Positions 9,151 to 16,642 of a stretch of 64,000 nucleotides of DNA are shown piece by piece. The notes under the pieces are model-generated. The model was not told the DNA's origin. It saw only the letters and a program-made list of their open reading frames with translations, and ran no database searches. Every line of letters starts with the position of its first letter. Within the stretch, counting starts at the first letter, position 1. The DNA is taken from NCBI GenBank assembly GCA_963677245.1, contig OY781921.1:1612001-1676000 (forward strand). The letters run 5' to 3'. Made by a program: the position numbers and the translations under genes. Source of the DNA: Saccharicrinis sp963677245 (GTDB taxonomy: Bacteria; Bacteroidota; Bacteroidia; Bacteroidales; Marinilabiliaceae).

Positions 9151-10035
9151 TTAAGACCGCGGATGGGCCTGATTATATATATCGGTAATTTGTTCAAAAC
9201 TATTATGCGTATACACCTCTGTGGCATTTAAATTAGAATGCCCTAACAACTCTTTTATGGCATTTAAATCAGCCCCTGCATTTAACAGAGAAGTTGCAAA
9301 TGAGTGCCTCAAAACATGAGGACTCTTTTTATGCAGAGTTGTAACCAAATTTAAATATTTATTCACCACTCTGTATACAAGCTTGTGATAAATTTTTTCA
9401 CCTTTTGCAGTTAAAAAAAAAGCATTGGCTTTATTAAGTCCAAAAGTCTCATTTCGCACTTCAATATACTTATGTACTCTTTCCAACAAACCCGAGTACA
9501 TAGGTACAATCCTTTGCTTATTAAACTTACCTGTAACTTTAACCAATCCCTCCGAAAGACTAAAACTACTATCTTTTAGATCAACCAATTCTGACAACCT
9601 CATTCCAGAACCATAAAACAATTCCAGAATAAGATGATCTCTTACACCTTCATAACTATCTTCAAAAGGTATATCATCTAACAAATGATTCATCTCTGAA
9701 TCACGAACAAATAGAGGTAATTTCTTAGGAATCTTTGGAGTGACTACTCCTTCTATAGGACTAACTTCAACAACCCCCTCTCTCATTAAAAACTTAAAAA
9801 AAGTTTTAAGGGACGTTATCTTCCTGCTTACACTTTTCGGAGCAAATCCTTCATTCACAAGACCCACTACCCAACTACGTACAAATTTGGTTTTTATACT
9901 ACCAATATCTTGCACACCTTCATCCTTACAAAAGGATAAAAATTGTTCGAGATCGCAGCGGTAAGCCTTAATCGTATAAGTTGAGCTGCGCTTCTCGAAC
10001 TCTAAATATTTTAAAAAAGATTGAATTGAAATCAT
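9151..10035 (-). CDS. xerC: Tyrosine recombinase, XerC/XerD type
   Basis: Site-specific recombinase that resolves chromosome dimers at dif. It has 294 residues, the Xer core length. An N-terminal SAM-like DNA-binding domain (about 1-85) precedes the catalytic domain with all six residues visible: R146 (GSGMRLSEL), K170, H240 and R243 (SPHVLRH), H266 (LLGHSNL) and Y275 (ATEVYTH). The rpsU-xerC-hpf-tRNA neighbourhood supports a housekeeping Xer rather than a mobile integrase. Assignment as XerC rather than XerD is tentative. Confidence 0.88.
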   Translation of the reverse strand: MISIQSFLKYLEFEKRSSTYTIKAYRCDLEQFLSFCKDEGVQDIGSIKTKFVRSWVVGLVNEGFAPKSVSRKITSLKTFFKFLMREGVVEVSPIEGVVTPKIPKKLPLFVRDSEMNHLLDDIPFEDSYEGVRDHLILELFYGSGMRLSELVDLKDSSFSLSEGLVKVTGKFNKQRIVPMYSGLLERVHKYIEVRNETFGLNKANAFFLTAKGEKIYHKLVYRVVNKYLNLVTTLHKKSPHVLRHSFATSLLNAGADLNAIKELLGHSNLNATEVYTHNSFEQITDIYNQAHPRS

Positions 10036-10105
10036 CCACGAATCATCTTACTGTCTATACAAACGAATATAGTAAAATTCCAGTAAAATGAGACGAATAA
10101 TTTAA

Positions 10106-10297
10106 CTAATCCTCGTCTTGTTGCAACTTCTGTACGTAAATTGCTTTTTTAACTTCCTCTCTTCTCTTAACAGAAGGTTTTGTAAAAGCCTGACGAGAAC
10201 GTAATTCACGCATAGCTCCTGTCTTTTCAAATTTTCTTTTAAACTTTTTTAAAGCTCTCTCAATGTTTTCACCTTCTTTAATAGGAATAACAATCAT
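10106..10297 (-). CDS. rpsU: 30S ribosomal protein S21
   Basis: 63-residue basic protein of the small subunit, near the site where mRNA meets the anti-Shine-Dalgarno end of 16S rRNA. The start MIVIPIKEGENIERALKKFK and the Arg/Lys-rich middle are diagnostic. It lies about 70 bp before xerC. A TAnnTTTG element is found about 70 bp upstream of its start. Confidence 0.95.
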   Translation of the reverse strand: MIVIPIKEGENIERALKKFKRKFEKTGAMRELRSRQAFTKPSVKRREEVKKAIYVQKLQQDED

Positions 10298-10365
10298 AAT
10301 TTTCTCCTTAAATATTTAAAACTGCTATGAATTTAACAACTAACTCCCAAACAATCAAGCTATTC

Positions 10366-10373
10366 CAAAGGTA
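10366..10373 (-). promoter_or_regulatory. Probable -7 element of the rpsU promoter
   Basis: TACCTTTG on the minus strand matches the Bacteroidota -7 consensus TAnnTTTG. A clear TTTG at the -33 position is missing. The predicted start would leave a leader of about 60 nt before the rpsU ATG. Confidence 0.45.
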
Positions 10374-10489
10374 AAATTCACAATACCTCAATTATTTGCA
10401 GGTGCAAAGAAACGAAAGATAATTCATTGCCACAAATTATTCTTTTATTTTTTTCAATCTGTTTAATTTTAATAGATTGTAATGTTAAT

Positions 10490-11554
10490 CTAATTCGGTA
10501 ATGAAATATAATGCCTCAGTTTCTCCAAATCATGATTACTAATCGAAACCAACCTTTGCAAATCTCCTGTCGACACATGTAATTTCTTTCTGGCAAGATT
10601 AAATAACTCCTTAGCTTGGGTTCTATTTAGGTAAGGATGCTTTTCTAATTGCTTAACCGTGACTTTTTCGAGCTGCATCTTCCTAACAACACAACTATCA
10701 ACAACCAACACCTCTTTGTTTTCCTCATACACTTCTTGAGAAACTCCATACACTTCCTTTATTTGTTCAATAGTATAAAATCCACCGAGCAGATTTCTGT
10801 ATTTAACAATCCTTTTTGACAACACACTACCGATCCCAATCAGTTGTTTAAATTGAGTCGTGTCCGCACTATTAATCTCTATACTCTTTCTTGTATAACG
10901 ATATGAAGATTGCTTTTTTACGCTATTCTCTTTCAACCAAAGAAACAACCTGTCATCAGACATTCTTCTTACTACACTACTTGTTAGTTTTTTATTTACG
11001 TAACGCGTAGCCAGCAATTCTGCTATTTTTTCCTTATATAAAGAAGATGAAATATAATCGAAATAAAACAAGGTATCTAAACGATTAAAATTTATCCACA
11101 CTTCTTTAATTTTATCTTTGGATAAAGATTGACTTCGAACATCTTTAGGTGGCAGTTTGATATAATTGACATATTTAACAAAGAAAACTGAATCGATACC
11201 ATATACTCGCAATAAATCATCTTTTGAATTAAACAGACCAATCTTATTCCTATACCCAATCAATGATTTTGCCTGATAGTTTGAAAACCCTAACAATTTT
11301 AACTCTTCAGCCGAAACTATATTGGGATTAAATACGAAAAATGAATCCTTAGATTGATCAGCATTTAAGCTTTTCAATTCCTCATTTAACTCTTGAACCC
11401 GAACTACAAACTCTTCATCTGAGAATGACAACTTTGAATTAACAGCCCAGAATGGCATTGAAAATCGTAACACAAGGAGTATCAGAATTAGTAATATTAA
11501 CATCACTATTCCTCTTCTTTCGCTACGGGTGTAATAAAAAAAATCTTTCCACAT
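10490..11554 (-). CDS. Membrane-anchored helix-hairpin-helix protein, ComEA-like
   Basis: 354 residues. A short N-terminus precedes one transmembrane helix (about 16-35); the remainder appears to be periplasmic or surface. At least two helix-hairpin-helix DNA-binding units resemble ComEA: one at about residues 83-125 (AEELKLLGFSNYQAKSLIGYR) and one at about 222-275 (EINSADTTQFKQLIGIGSVL). ComEA-type proteins bind incoming DNA during natural transformation, so DNA binding at the envelope is plausible. No competence gene is adjacent, so the role is uncertain. Confidence 0.75.
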   Translation of the reverse strand: MWKDFFYYTRSERRGIVMLILLILILLVLRFSMPFWAVNSKLSFSDEEFVVRVQELNEELKSLNADQSKDSFFVFNPNIVSAEELKLLGFSNYQAKSLIGYRNKIGLFNSKDDLLRVYGIDSVFFVKYVNYIKLPPKDVRSQSLSKDKIKEVWINFNRLDTLFYFDYISSSLYKEKIAELLATRYVNKKLTSSVVRRMSDDRLFLWLKENSVKKQSSYRYTRKSIEINSADTTQFKQLIGIGSVLSKRIVKYRNLLGGFYTIEQIKEVYGVSQEVYEENKEVLVVDSCVVRKMQLEKVTVKQLEKHPYLNRTQAKELFNLARKKLHVSTGDLQRLVSISNHDLEKLRHYISLPN

Positions 11555-11624
11555 AGTTTTAAGGTTAACCTAAATTTAAGTTAACCATAAAACTGCAAAA
11601 AACGCAAATTTATTTTTAGATATA

Positions 11625-12998
11625 TTATTGGAACCAACTCAATATATAGTCATATATTTTCACCCCTTTTATAAACACCACAAAAATAGCAAATGGGGCT
11701 ACTACTTTAACCAATATCATAAATACAGTTAAAAAGCTTTCTTTAATTCCCCCACCATGAGCTAACTCCTCTCTCACTTTTTTAGCTCCCAGCTTCCATC
11801 CTATAAATAATGCAATACACATTCCTCCAAGAGGTAACAATATATTAGAAGATATATGATCCAACAAATCAAAAACATTATAGCCTAAAAAGTCATATTC
11901 AGAATATATACCCAGAGACAATGAACATATAATACCTAACAATAGAATGACTACAGTTGCAAACACCGTAGCAATGTTTCTTTTTATTTTCAATTCTTCT
12001 GACAAATAAGCCACAACTACCTCTAATATTGAAATGGCAGAAGTTAAAGCTGCAATAGTTAACAACAAAAAGAACATTACAGAAAAGAAACTACCTCCTG
12101 GCATTAACTGAAACACCATTGGCAATGTCTTAAAAATTAATCCCGGACCAGCATCCGGAGGAATATTAAATGCAAATACAGCAGGAAAAATGGCCACTCC
12201 TGCCAACAAAGCAATCACCGTATCAGCTACTGTTACTTGTATAGCAGTTTTAATTAAATTATTTTCTTTATTAATGTAGCTCCCATATGTAATTAGAGTC
12301 CCCATTCCCAAACTCAATGAGAAAAATGCATGTCCTAATGCACTCAAAATGCCTTCAAATGTTAGCTTACTAAAATCTGGTTTAAATAAAAATGTTAACC
12401 CTTCTCCTGCACCATGAAGCGTAATTGCTCTAACACACAACACCAATATGATAACCAAAAGAAGTGGCATTAATATTTTTGAAAAACGCTCAATACCTTT
12501 TTGAACACCCGCTATAACAATAGCACCTGTTATTGCCATAAATAAAACCTGATAAAATAATGGTTTTATAGGTGATATTTTATACGATTCGAAAAATGCA
12601 CCTATATTTTCCGGATTGGAATGAAAAACGTCAGAAAAAGAAAAGAAAATATAACGGATACTCCAACCAGCTACAACGCCATAAAATGATAGAATCAAAA
12701 ACGCAGCTCCCACACCAAATATTCCAATTTGCTTCCAACCTGTGCTCGGGGTCAACTTAACAAATGCACCATACGCATTCTTGCGGGATTTTCGACCAAT
12801 AATAAATTCTGACAACATTACAGGCAAGCCTATTAAAGCAATAAAACCTATATAAACAAATAAAAAAGCCGCTCCTCCATAAACTCCAGTTATATATGGA
12901 AATTTCCATATATTTCCCAGTCCAATTGCAGATCCAGCCGCTGCTGCGATTACACCAAACTTACTGCTAAAACTTCCTCTTTTCTGATTCATAGTCAT
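11625..12998 (-). CDS. Sodium-dependent transporter, SNF/NSS family
   Basis: 457 residues with about 11-12 hydrophobic segments, normal for bacterial NSS (LeuT-type) symporters. The N-terminal signature GSAIGLGNIWKFPYI (about 17-32), with the residues that line the Na+ and substrate sites, is clear. The substrate is likely an amino acid or related amine, but cannot be read from sequence. The gene is flanked by spacers and appears monocistronic. Confidence 0.9.
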   Translation of the reverse strand: MTMNQKRGSFSSKFGVIAAAAGSAIGLGNIWKFPYITGVYGGAAFLFVYIGFIALIGLPVMLSEFIIGRKSRKNAYGAFVKLTPSTGWKQIGIFGVGAAFLILSFYGVVAGWSIRYIFFSFSDVFHSNPENIGAFFESYKISPIKPLFYQVLFMAITGAIVIAGVQKGIERFSKILMPLLLVIILVLCVRAITLHGAGEGLTFLFKPDFSKLTFEGILSALGHAFFSLSLGMGTLITYGSYINKENNLIKTAIQVTVADTVIALLAGVAIFPAVFAFNIPPDAGPGLIFKTLPMVFQLMPGGSFFSVMFFLLLTIAALTSAISILEVVVAYLSEELKIKRNIATVFATVVILLLGIICSLSLGIYSEYDFLGYNVFDLLDHISSNILLPLGGMCIALFIGWKLGAKKVREELAHGGGIKESFLTVFMILVKVVAPFAIFVVFIKGVKIYDYILSWFQ

Positions 12999-13409
12999 GT
13001 TTTATTATGAACCGGCTAAAAAACAAAAAATCAAAGAAAAAAAAAAGCACTTAGTGTTTTAGAGCACACACTCTTAACAAAATTTCCTATTTTACACATC
13101 ACTCCGTTCTAATAAAATACACCAATACTTTTTTTAAAATATTTATACAACTCACCCTTAAATCTAATGTCACGCCACAAAAGATCTGAATACTATAACC
13201 TTTATATTGACCTAGTTGAGTTTTTAGCTTCACTCAAACATTCCCTGCTTAGTTTTGAAAATTTCATTGCCTGAGTAAGTAATTATTAAGTTGACGCAAT
13301 CTTAACAAGAATGACAAACTAGACTCCGTATGAAAATAAAAAAGCGCTCCACCAAGGTGAAACGCTTTTATTATTAGCTTCTTAAAACAAAACGGAGTTT
13401 CATATTATT
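12999..13409. other. Intergenic region, 411 bp
   Basis: AT-rich spacer between two minus-strand genes. The only structure noticed is the terminator-like hairpin near 13340-13369. No ORF with coding character and no clear promoter was seen. Confidence 0.6.
13340..13369 (-). terminator. Terminator hairpin downstream of the universal stress gene
   Basis: AAAAGCG and CGCTTTT arms plus an inner CACC/GGTG pair form a stem at 13340-13369, with A and T tracts on both sides, so it could work in either direction. It lies about 40 bp past the stop of the minus-strand UspA gene. Confidence 0.65.
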
Positions 13410-14225
13410 TCACTCCAGCTCATCATGCAAAATTAACATTGGATGCTCTGGATGTAATACCATTTGTTTTGTAGTACTTGGATGAAAAATTCGATCAAAG
13501 AAACCAACATTATGTCGAACCAACGCAACCATTTCTGCATCATTCTCTTCCATAAACTTATTAATTCCTTTGCTAACATCATCTCCTTCGATAAAATTAA
13601 AACTCATATCAACATTTGGAAAGTGAGCTGTAATTTTATCTTCGGCATCCAAACGATTTACATATTCGTCATCTAGTACATTAACAAACATAAGAGCTGA
13701 GTGGAATTTTTCTGAAATTTCTTTTACTGGTTTAACTACTTCATCATTATCTACATCCTTTAAATCTGTTGCAAAAACAATTTTTTCGGGCTTTCTAAAT
13801 TCAGCACTTTTGGGAACAACCAGAATGGGAGCTTGAATATTTTTAATTACTTCATAAGCATTCGAACCTAATAAAAAATTCTCTAATGCAGACTCACCCC
13901 TGCAACCCAATACTATTAAATCAGGATGATTATCCTTTATAAAATCATGTACAACATCAATAAGAGATCCGAAAGCGGAAAGTACCTCTATTACTGCTTC
14001 GGGAAAAATACGCTTAATCAAAGTTAGTTCTTGCTTTAAGCCTTTTTCACTTTCAAAAGCCATCTCCTCCTTAACCTGCATAACATATGGACTCCCACTA
14101 AACTCAAGATCATATGCATTCAATAAGCTGAAAGTAATATTTTCACCTTGAAACATTTTTAAGGCATAAAGAGCGGCATTTCGGGCAGTATTTGAAAAAT
14201 CGGTAAGAACAAGGATATTTTTCAT
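13410..14225 (-). CDS. Universal stress protein with two UspA domains
   Basis: 271 residues from the ATG at 14225, which gives MKNILVLTDFSNTARNAA, the usual UspA start; an in-frame ATG nine codons upstream (14252) is less likely. Two UspA folds are fused: about 1-143 and 150-271. The first contains LIVLGCRGES followed by the phosphate-loop-like GSNAYEVIKN, suggesting nucleotide binding. The second is more divergent. Function is general stress adaptation; the partner is unknown. Confidence 0.88.
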   Translation of the reverse strand: MKNILVLTDFSNTARNAALYALKMFQGENITFSLLNAYDLEFSGSPYVMQVKEEMAFESEKGLKQELTLIKRIFPEAVIEVLSAFGSLIDVVHDFIKDNHPDLIVLGCRGESALENFLLGSNAYEVIKNIQAPILVVPKSAEFRKPEKIVFATDLKDVDNDEVVKPVKEISEKFHSALMFVNVLDDEYVNRLDAEDKITAHFPNVDMSFNFIEGDDVSKGINKFMEENDAEMVALVRHNVGFFDRIFHPSTTKQMVLHPEHPMLILHDELE

Positions 14226-14377
14226 AGCCTGAAATTTATCATTATCACACAACTACACAAGCACAACCGGTTTTATAACCGTGGATAGAACATCTGTATT
14301 CGACAACATCGAAACAAACCAAAAGATATACTTTTATACGAAAATCACACGAACTAGTTACAGGTTTTTAATCTTTT

Positions 14378-15013
14378 CTACTTATTCTTCAAACTAAGTT
14401 TATGCCATCTCCAAACTGTGTGATATGGTATATTTGTAATCTGCGCAACTTGCGCAGGATCGTACTTTTCACATAATCTAAGTATATTATCCTTAATTTC
14501 CTTAGGATAACGTACACTTTTAGCCTTTTGCTTGCAATAACGTTTACGTATACGTGCAATACTCATTTCAGAAACATCATATTCTTTACATATGACTTTA
14601 GCAAGCTCCCCATTATCCAATCGCTCTGCTATTTTCAATGCTTCTTCATAAGATATTTTAGAATGCCCACGATATTCTTTTCCAAAAAGACGCTTTCTCT
14701 TTAACGCAGCAATATGCTTATCAGCCCACTCCAGATTATTTGCATTATTATCAGATGTATTACCGTTTAGATGCAATACCAATTTATACGAAACGGGTTT
14801 CGGATTTTTCACAAATGCCTCTGCCACTAGACGGTGCACATACAATTGTTTCCCTTCGATGGATACCTGATAATAACCATTTTTGTGGTTTTTAGCTTTT
14901 ACTAGCGATTGATGAATCTCTTTTCCCTGATATCTTATTACATTCCCGGATTCACTAACTTCAATTGCTTCTTTTAAACCAACACAATTTACATTTCTAA
15001 ATTCCTCAGCCAT
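14378..15013 (-). CDS. Orphan HNH endonuclease-like protein with C-terminal helix-turn-helix
   Basis: 211 residues. The middle matches the HNH_3/NUMOD-type homing endonuclease pattern: YVHRLVAEAF (58-67, with H60), then VLHLNGNTSDN (79-89, with H81), and NNLEW (92-96). The C-terminal half contains two helix-turn-helix-like segments (about 121-158 and 171-205, ending TNIPYHTVWRWH). Such proteins are usually found in phages or introns, but no phage gene or intron is adjacent. It may be a free-standing or domesticated mobile nuclease, or a DNA-binding regulator. Confidence 0.7.
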   Translation of the reverse strand: MAEEFRNVNCVGLKEAIEVSESGNVIRYQGKEIHQSLVKAKNHKNGYYQVSIEGKQLYVHRLVAEAFVKNPKPVSYKLVLHLNGNTSDNNANNLEWADKHIAALKRKRLFGKEYRGHSKISYEEALKIAERLDNGELAKVICKEYDVSEMSIARIRKRYCKQKAKSVRYPKEIKDNILRLCEKYDPAQVAQITNIPYHTVWRWHKLSLKNK

Positions 15014-15071
15014 AACATTAAATGTACAAAAAACTTCTTAACATTAAAAAAGTTAAATAACGCCTGATGTA

Positions 15072-15422
15072 CTACCCTTCTATTTTTTTCATGATAAAAA
15101 CACCACAAACACCTTGAGTATCTTCACTAGACCCTACAATTTGTCCGTGCATATTAATAATTCCCTCCCTCACTTCCGGATAATAGGTTATTGGTTCTGA
15201 CGATTCTAAAACTTCAAAACTCGTAGTATTAAATATGATCTGATTATTATCTATTTTTCCTTCTATCTCGCAGCAGATAGAAAATACATCCTCCCCCTCT
15301 ATTGACTCAGCAAAAGTAAGCTTTCCTTTTATTTCATCATTCACATGAAATAATTCTGCAACACCTTCATCTTTCCCAAAAGAAAAATCCTCGCTAAACG
15401 ACCACTTACCTGATAAATTCAT
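15072..15422 (-). CDS. Small protein of unknown function
   Basis: 116 residues, no signal peptide and no transmembrane helix. It is acidic, and alternating hydrophobic residues suggest a beta-sandwich or beta-barrel (for example GKWSFSEDF at the start and GVFIMKKIEG at the end). I do not recognise the family. It lies about 60 bp upstream of the HNH gene on the same strand, so they could share a transcript. It diverges from the XrtN module. Confidence 0.6.
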   Translation of the reverse strand: MNLSGKWSFSEDFSFGKDEGVAELFHVNDEIKGKLTFAESIEGEDVFSICCEIEGKIDNNQIIFNTTSFEVLESSEPITYYPEVREGIINMHGQIVGSSEDTQGVCGVFIMKKIEG

Positions 15423-15529
15423 TTCACTGGAATAATTAGGCTACAAATTAAACAATTAATTTGAATTCTTTAGCAAAGTTCTTATGCTTGATTTATATAG
15501 TAACGCAACAATAAAATTTAATTTTCTTT

Positions 15530-15579
15530 TGTGTTTAAAAAATATATTTCATTACTTTGTAATTCAAAGTACTTTTAAT
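15530..15579 (+). promoter_or_regulatory. Promoter with palindromic operator upstream of the XrtN-linked operon
   Basis: TACTTTG at 15553-15559 and CAAAGTA at 15565-15571 form an inverted repeat with a 5-bp centre. The left arm coincides with a -7-like TTACTTTG, preceded about 20 bp upstream by TTTG, so a bound protein would block RNA polymerase. The 26 bases 15554-15579 recur with one mismatch at 16599-16624. The likely ligand is the winged-helix protein encoded two genes downstream (inference). Confidence 0.7.
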
Positions 15580-15587
15580 CCGTTATC

Positions 15588-16226
15588 ATGAATAAAGAAC
15601 AACAACTTGAAAATTTGTCAGAAATTAGGTCTTTAATGGAAAGATCTAGCAGATGCTTGTCATTAAGTGGCTTATCCGGCATATCTGCAGGATTTACTGC
15701 TATTATTAGTGGCTTATATACATGGTGGTATCTTGGAAACGGATCTTTTACTTCTCCTGTAGCTACAACGCATTACTTTTTAACTCTAAATATTTATTCT
15801 CAGAAATTTATTACTGTAGCTTTATTTGCGATAGCAACATTGGTAGTTTCAATAATTTTAGCTTTTATTTTTACGTACAAAAACAGCATTAGAAAAGGGT
15901 TAAAAATCTGGGATGCCTCAACGAAGTATTTTTTAATTAACCTTTTTATTCCATTGATAACAGGTGGTGTTTTTTGCCTAATCCTCACCTATCATGGAGA
16001 ACTTTATCTATTAGCTTCTTCGACTTTAGTGTTCTATGGGCTTGCCCTATTAAATTCCAGTAGGTACACGCACAGAGAAATAAGATATTTAGGTGTTAGC
16101 GAAATTTTTTTAGGACTCATTAGCGCTCTGCTTATTGGTTATGGCATTATTTTTTGGCTCCTTGGTTTCGGGGTACTACATATTGCGTATGGCGCCGTCA
16201 TGTATTATAAATACGAGAGAAGTTAG
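15588..16226 (+). CDS. Polytopic membrane protein linked to the XrtN module
   Basis: 212 residues with about five to six hydrophobic segments (about 24-48, 70-96, 114-134, 140-157, 164-185, 187-205). A short charged N-terminus (MNKEQQLENLSEIRSLMERSS) precedes them. I know no enzymatic motif in it. It stops one base before the start of the winged-helix regulator gene, so the two are translationally linked. Such membrane-protein/winged-helix pairs often act as a signalling unit, with the membrane protein sensing and the regulator responding; that role is inferred. Confidence 0.75.
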   Translation: MNKEQQLENLSEIRSLMERSSRCLSLSGLSGISAGFTAIISGLYTWWYLGNGSFTSPVATTHYFLTLNIYSQKFITVALFAIATLVVSIILAFIFTYKNSIRKGLKIWDASTKYFLINLFIPLITGGVFCLILTYHGELYLLASSTLVFYGLALLNSSRYTHREIRYLGVSEIFLGLISALLIGYGIIFWLLGFGVLHIAYGAVMYYKYERS

Positions 16227-16227
16227 C

Positions 16228-16527
16228 ATGGGAATTATCGATAACATAAGTAAGCTTTTTGAGAATCGATTAAGACTTGGCATCATGGCTATTCTCATGG
16301 TGAATGATCAAGTTGATTTCAACACGCTTAAAGATCACTTAAATGCTTCTGATGGCAATTTAGCCAGCCACCTAAAAGCGTTGGAAAAAAACGAATTAAT
16401 TGAAGTCAACAAAAAATTTGTAGGCCGCAAACCGCAAACAAACTATAAAGCAACACAATTAGGTAGAATTTCATTTGAAAAGCACATAGATGGATTAAAC
16501 AAACTTATTAATGGATTAAAAGAATAG
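16228..16527 (+). CDS. Winged-helix transcriptional regulator
   Basis: 99 residues from the ATG at 16228, one base after the preceding stop. An upstream extension of this frame from 16135 lies within the previous gene and is rejected. The fold is a compact winged helix (RLRLGIMAILMVNDQVDF, then SDGNLASHLKALEK as recognition helix, then a wing KKFVGRKPQTNYKATQLG), typical of the MarR/ArsR-like HTH_34 group. No ligand or metal site is obvious. It probably binds the palindrome found upstream of its own operon and of the VIT gene. Confidence 0.85.
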   Translation: MGIIDNISKLFENRLRLGIMAILMVNDQVDFNTLKDHLNASDGNLASHLKALEKNELIEVNKKFVGRKPQTNYKATQLGRISFEKHIDGLNKLINGLKE

Positions 16528-16565
16528 CCTTCTGCTTGACGCCTAAAAAGGTCAAGAAAAACTCA

Positions 16566-16590
16566 ATACTGCAAAAGCAGTATATTTTTT
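16566..16590 (+). terminator. Terminator after the winged-helix gene
   Basis: ATACTGC (16566-16572) and GCAGTAT (16577-16583) form a tight hairpin with an AAAA loop, followed by a T run. It separates the regulator operon from the VIT gene, which has its own operator/promoter directly after it. Confidence 0.75.
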
Positions 16591-16598
16591 ATGCTTAC

Positions 16599-16624
16599 AC
16601 TTTGTATTTCAAAGTACTTTTAAT
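16599..16624 (+). promoter_or_regulatory. Second copy of the palindromic operator, upstream of the VIT gene
   Basis: ACTTTG (16599-16604) and CAAAGT (16610-16615) form the same inverted repeat as at 15553-15571. Including the flanking ACTTTTAAT, 25 of 26 bases match. It ends 18 bp before the VIT gene ATG. A TACAC-TTTG stretch resembles the -7 element. This indicates co-regulation of the regulator operon and the VIT gene. Confidence 0.7.
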
Positions 16625-16642
16625 AATAAATATTTATAAATT

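Noticed and set aside
9151..10035. XerC-type gene as a phage or integron integrase
   Set aside because: It is flanked by rpsU and hpf, with no attachment site or cargo; the context is that of housekeeping Xer.
16135..16227. Longer start for the winged-helix protein
   Set aside because: The extension lies within the preceding membrane-protein gene, is rich in hydrophobic residues unlike the family, and a better ATG lies at 16228 directly after the previous stop.
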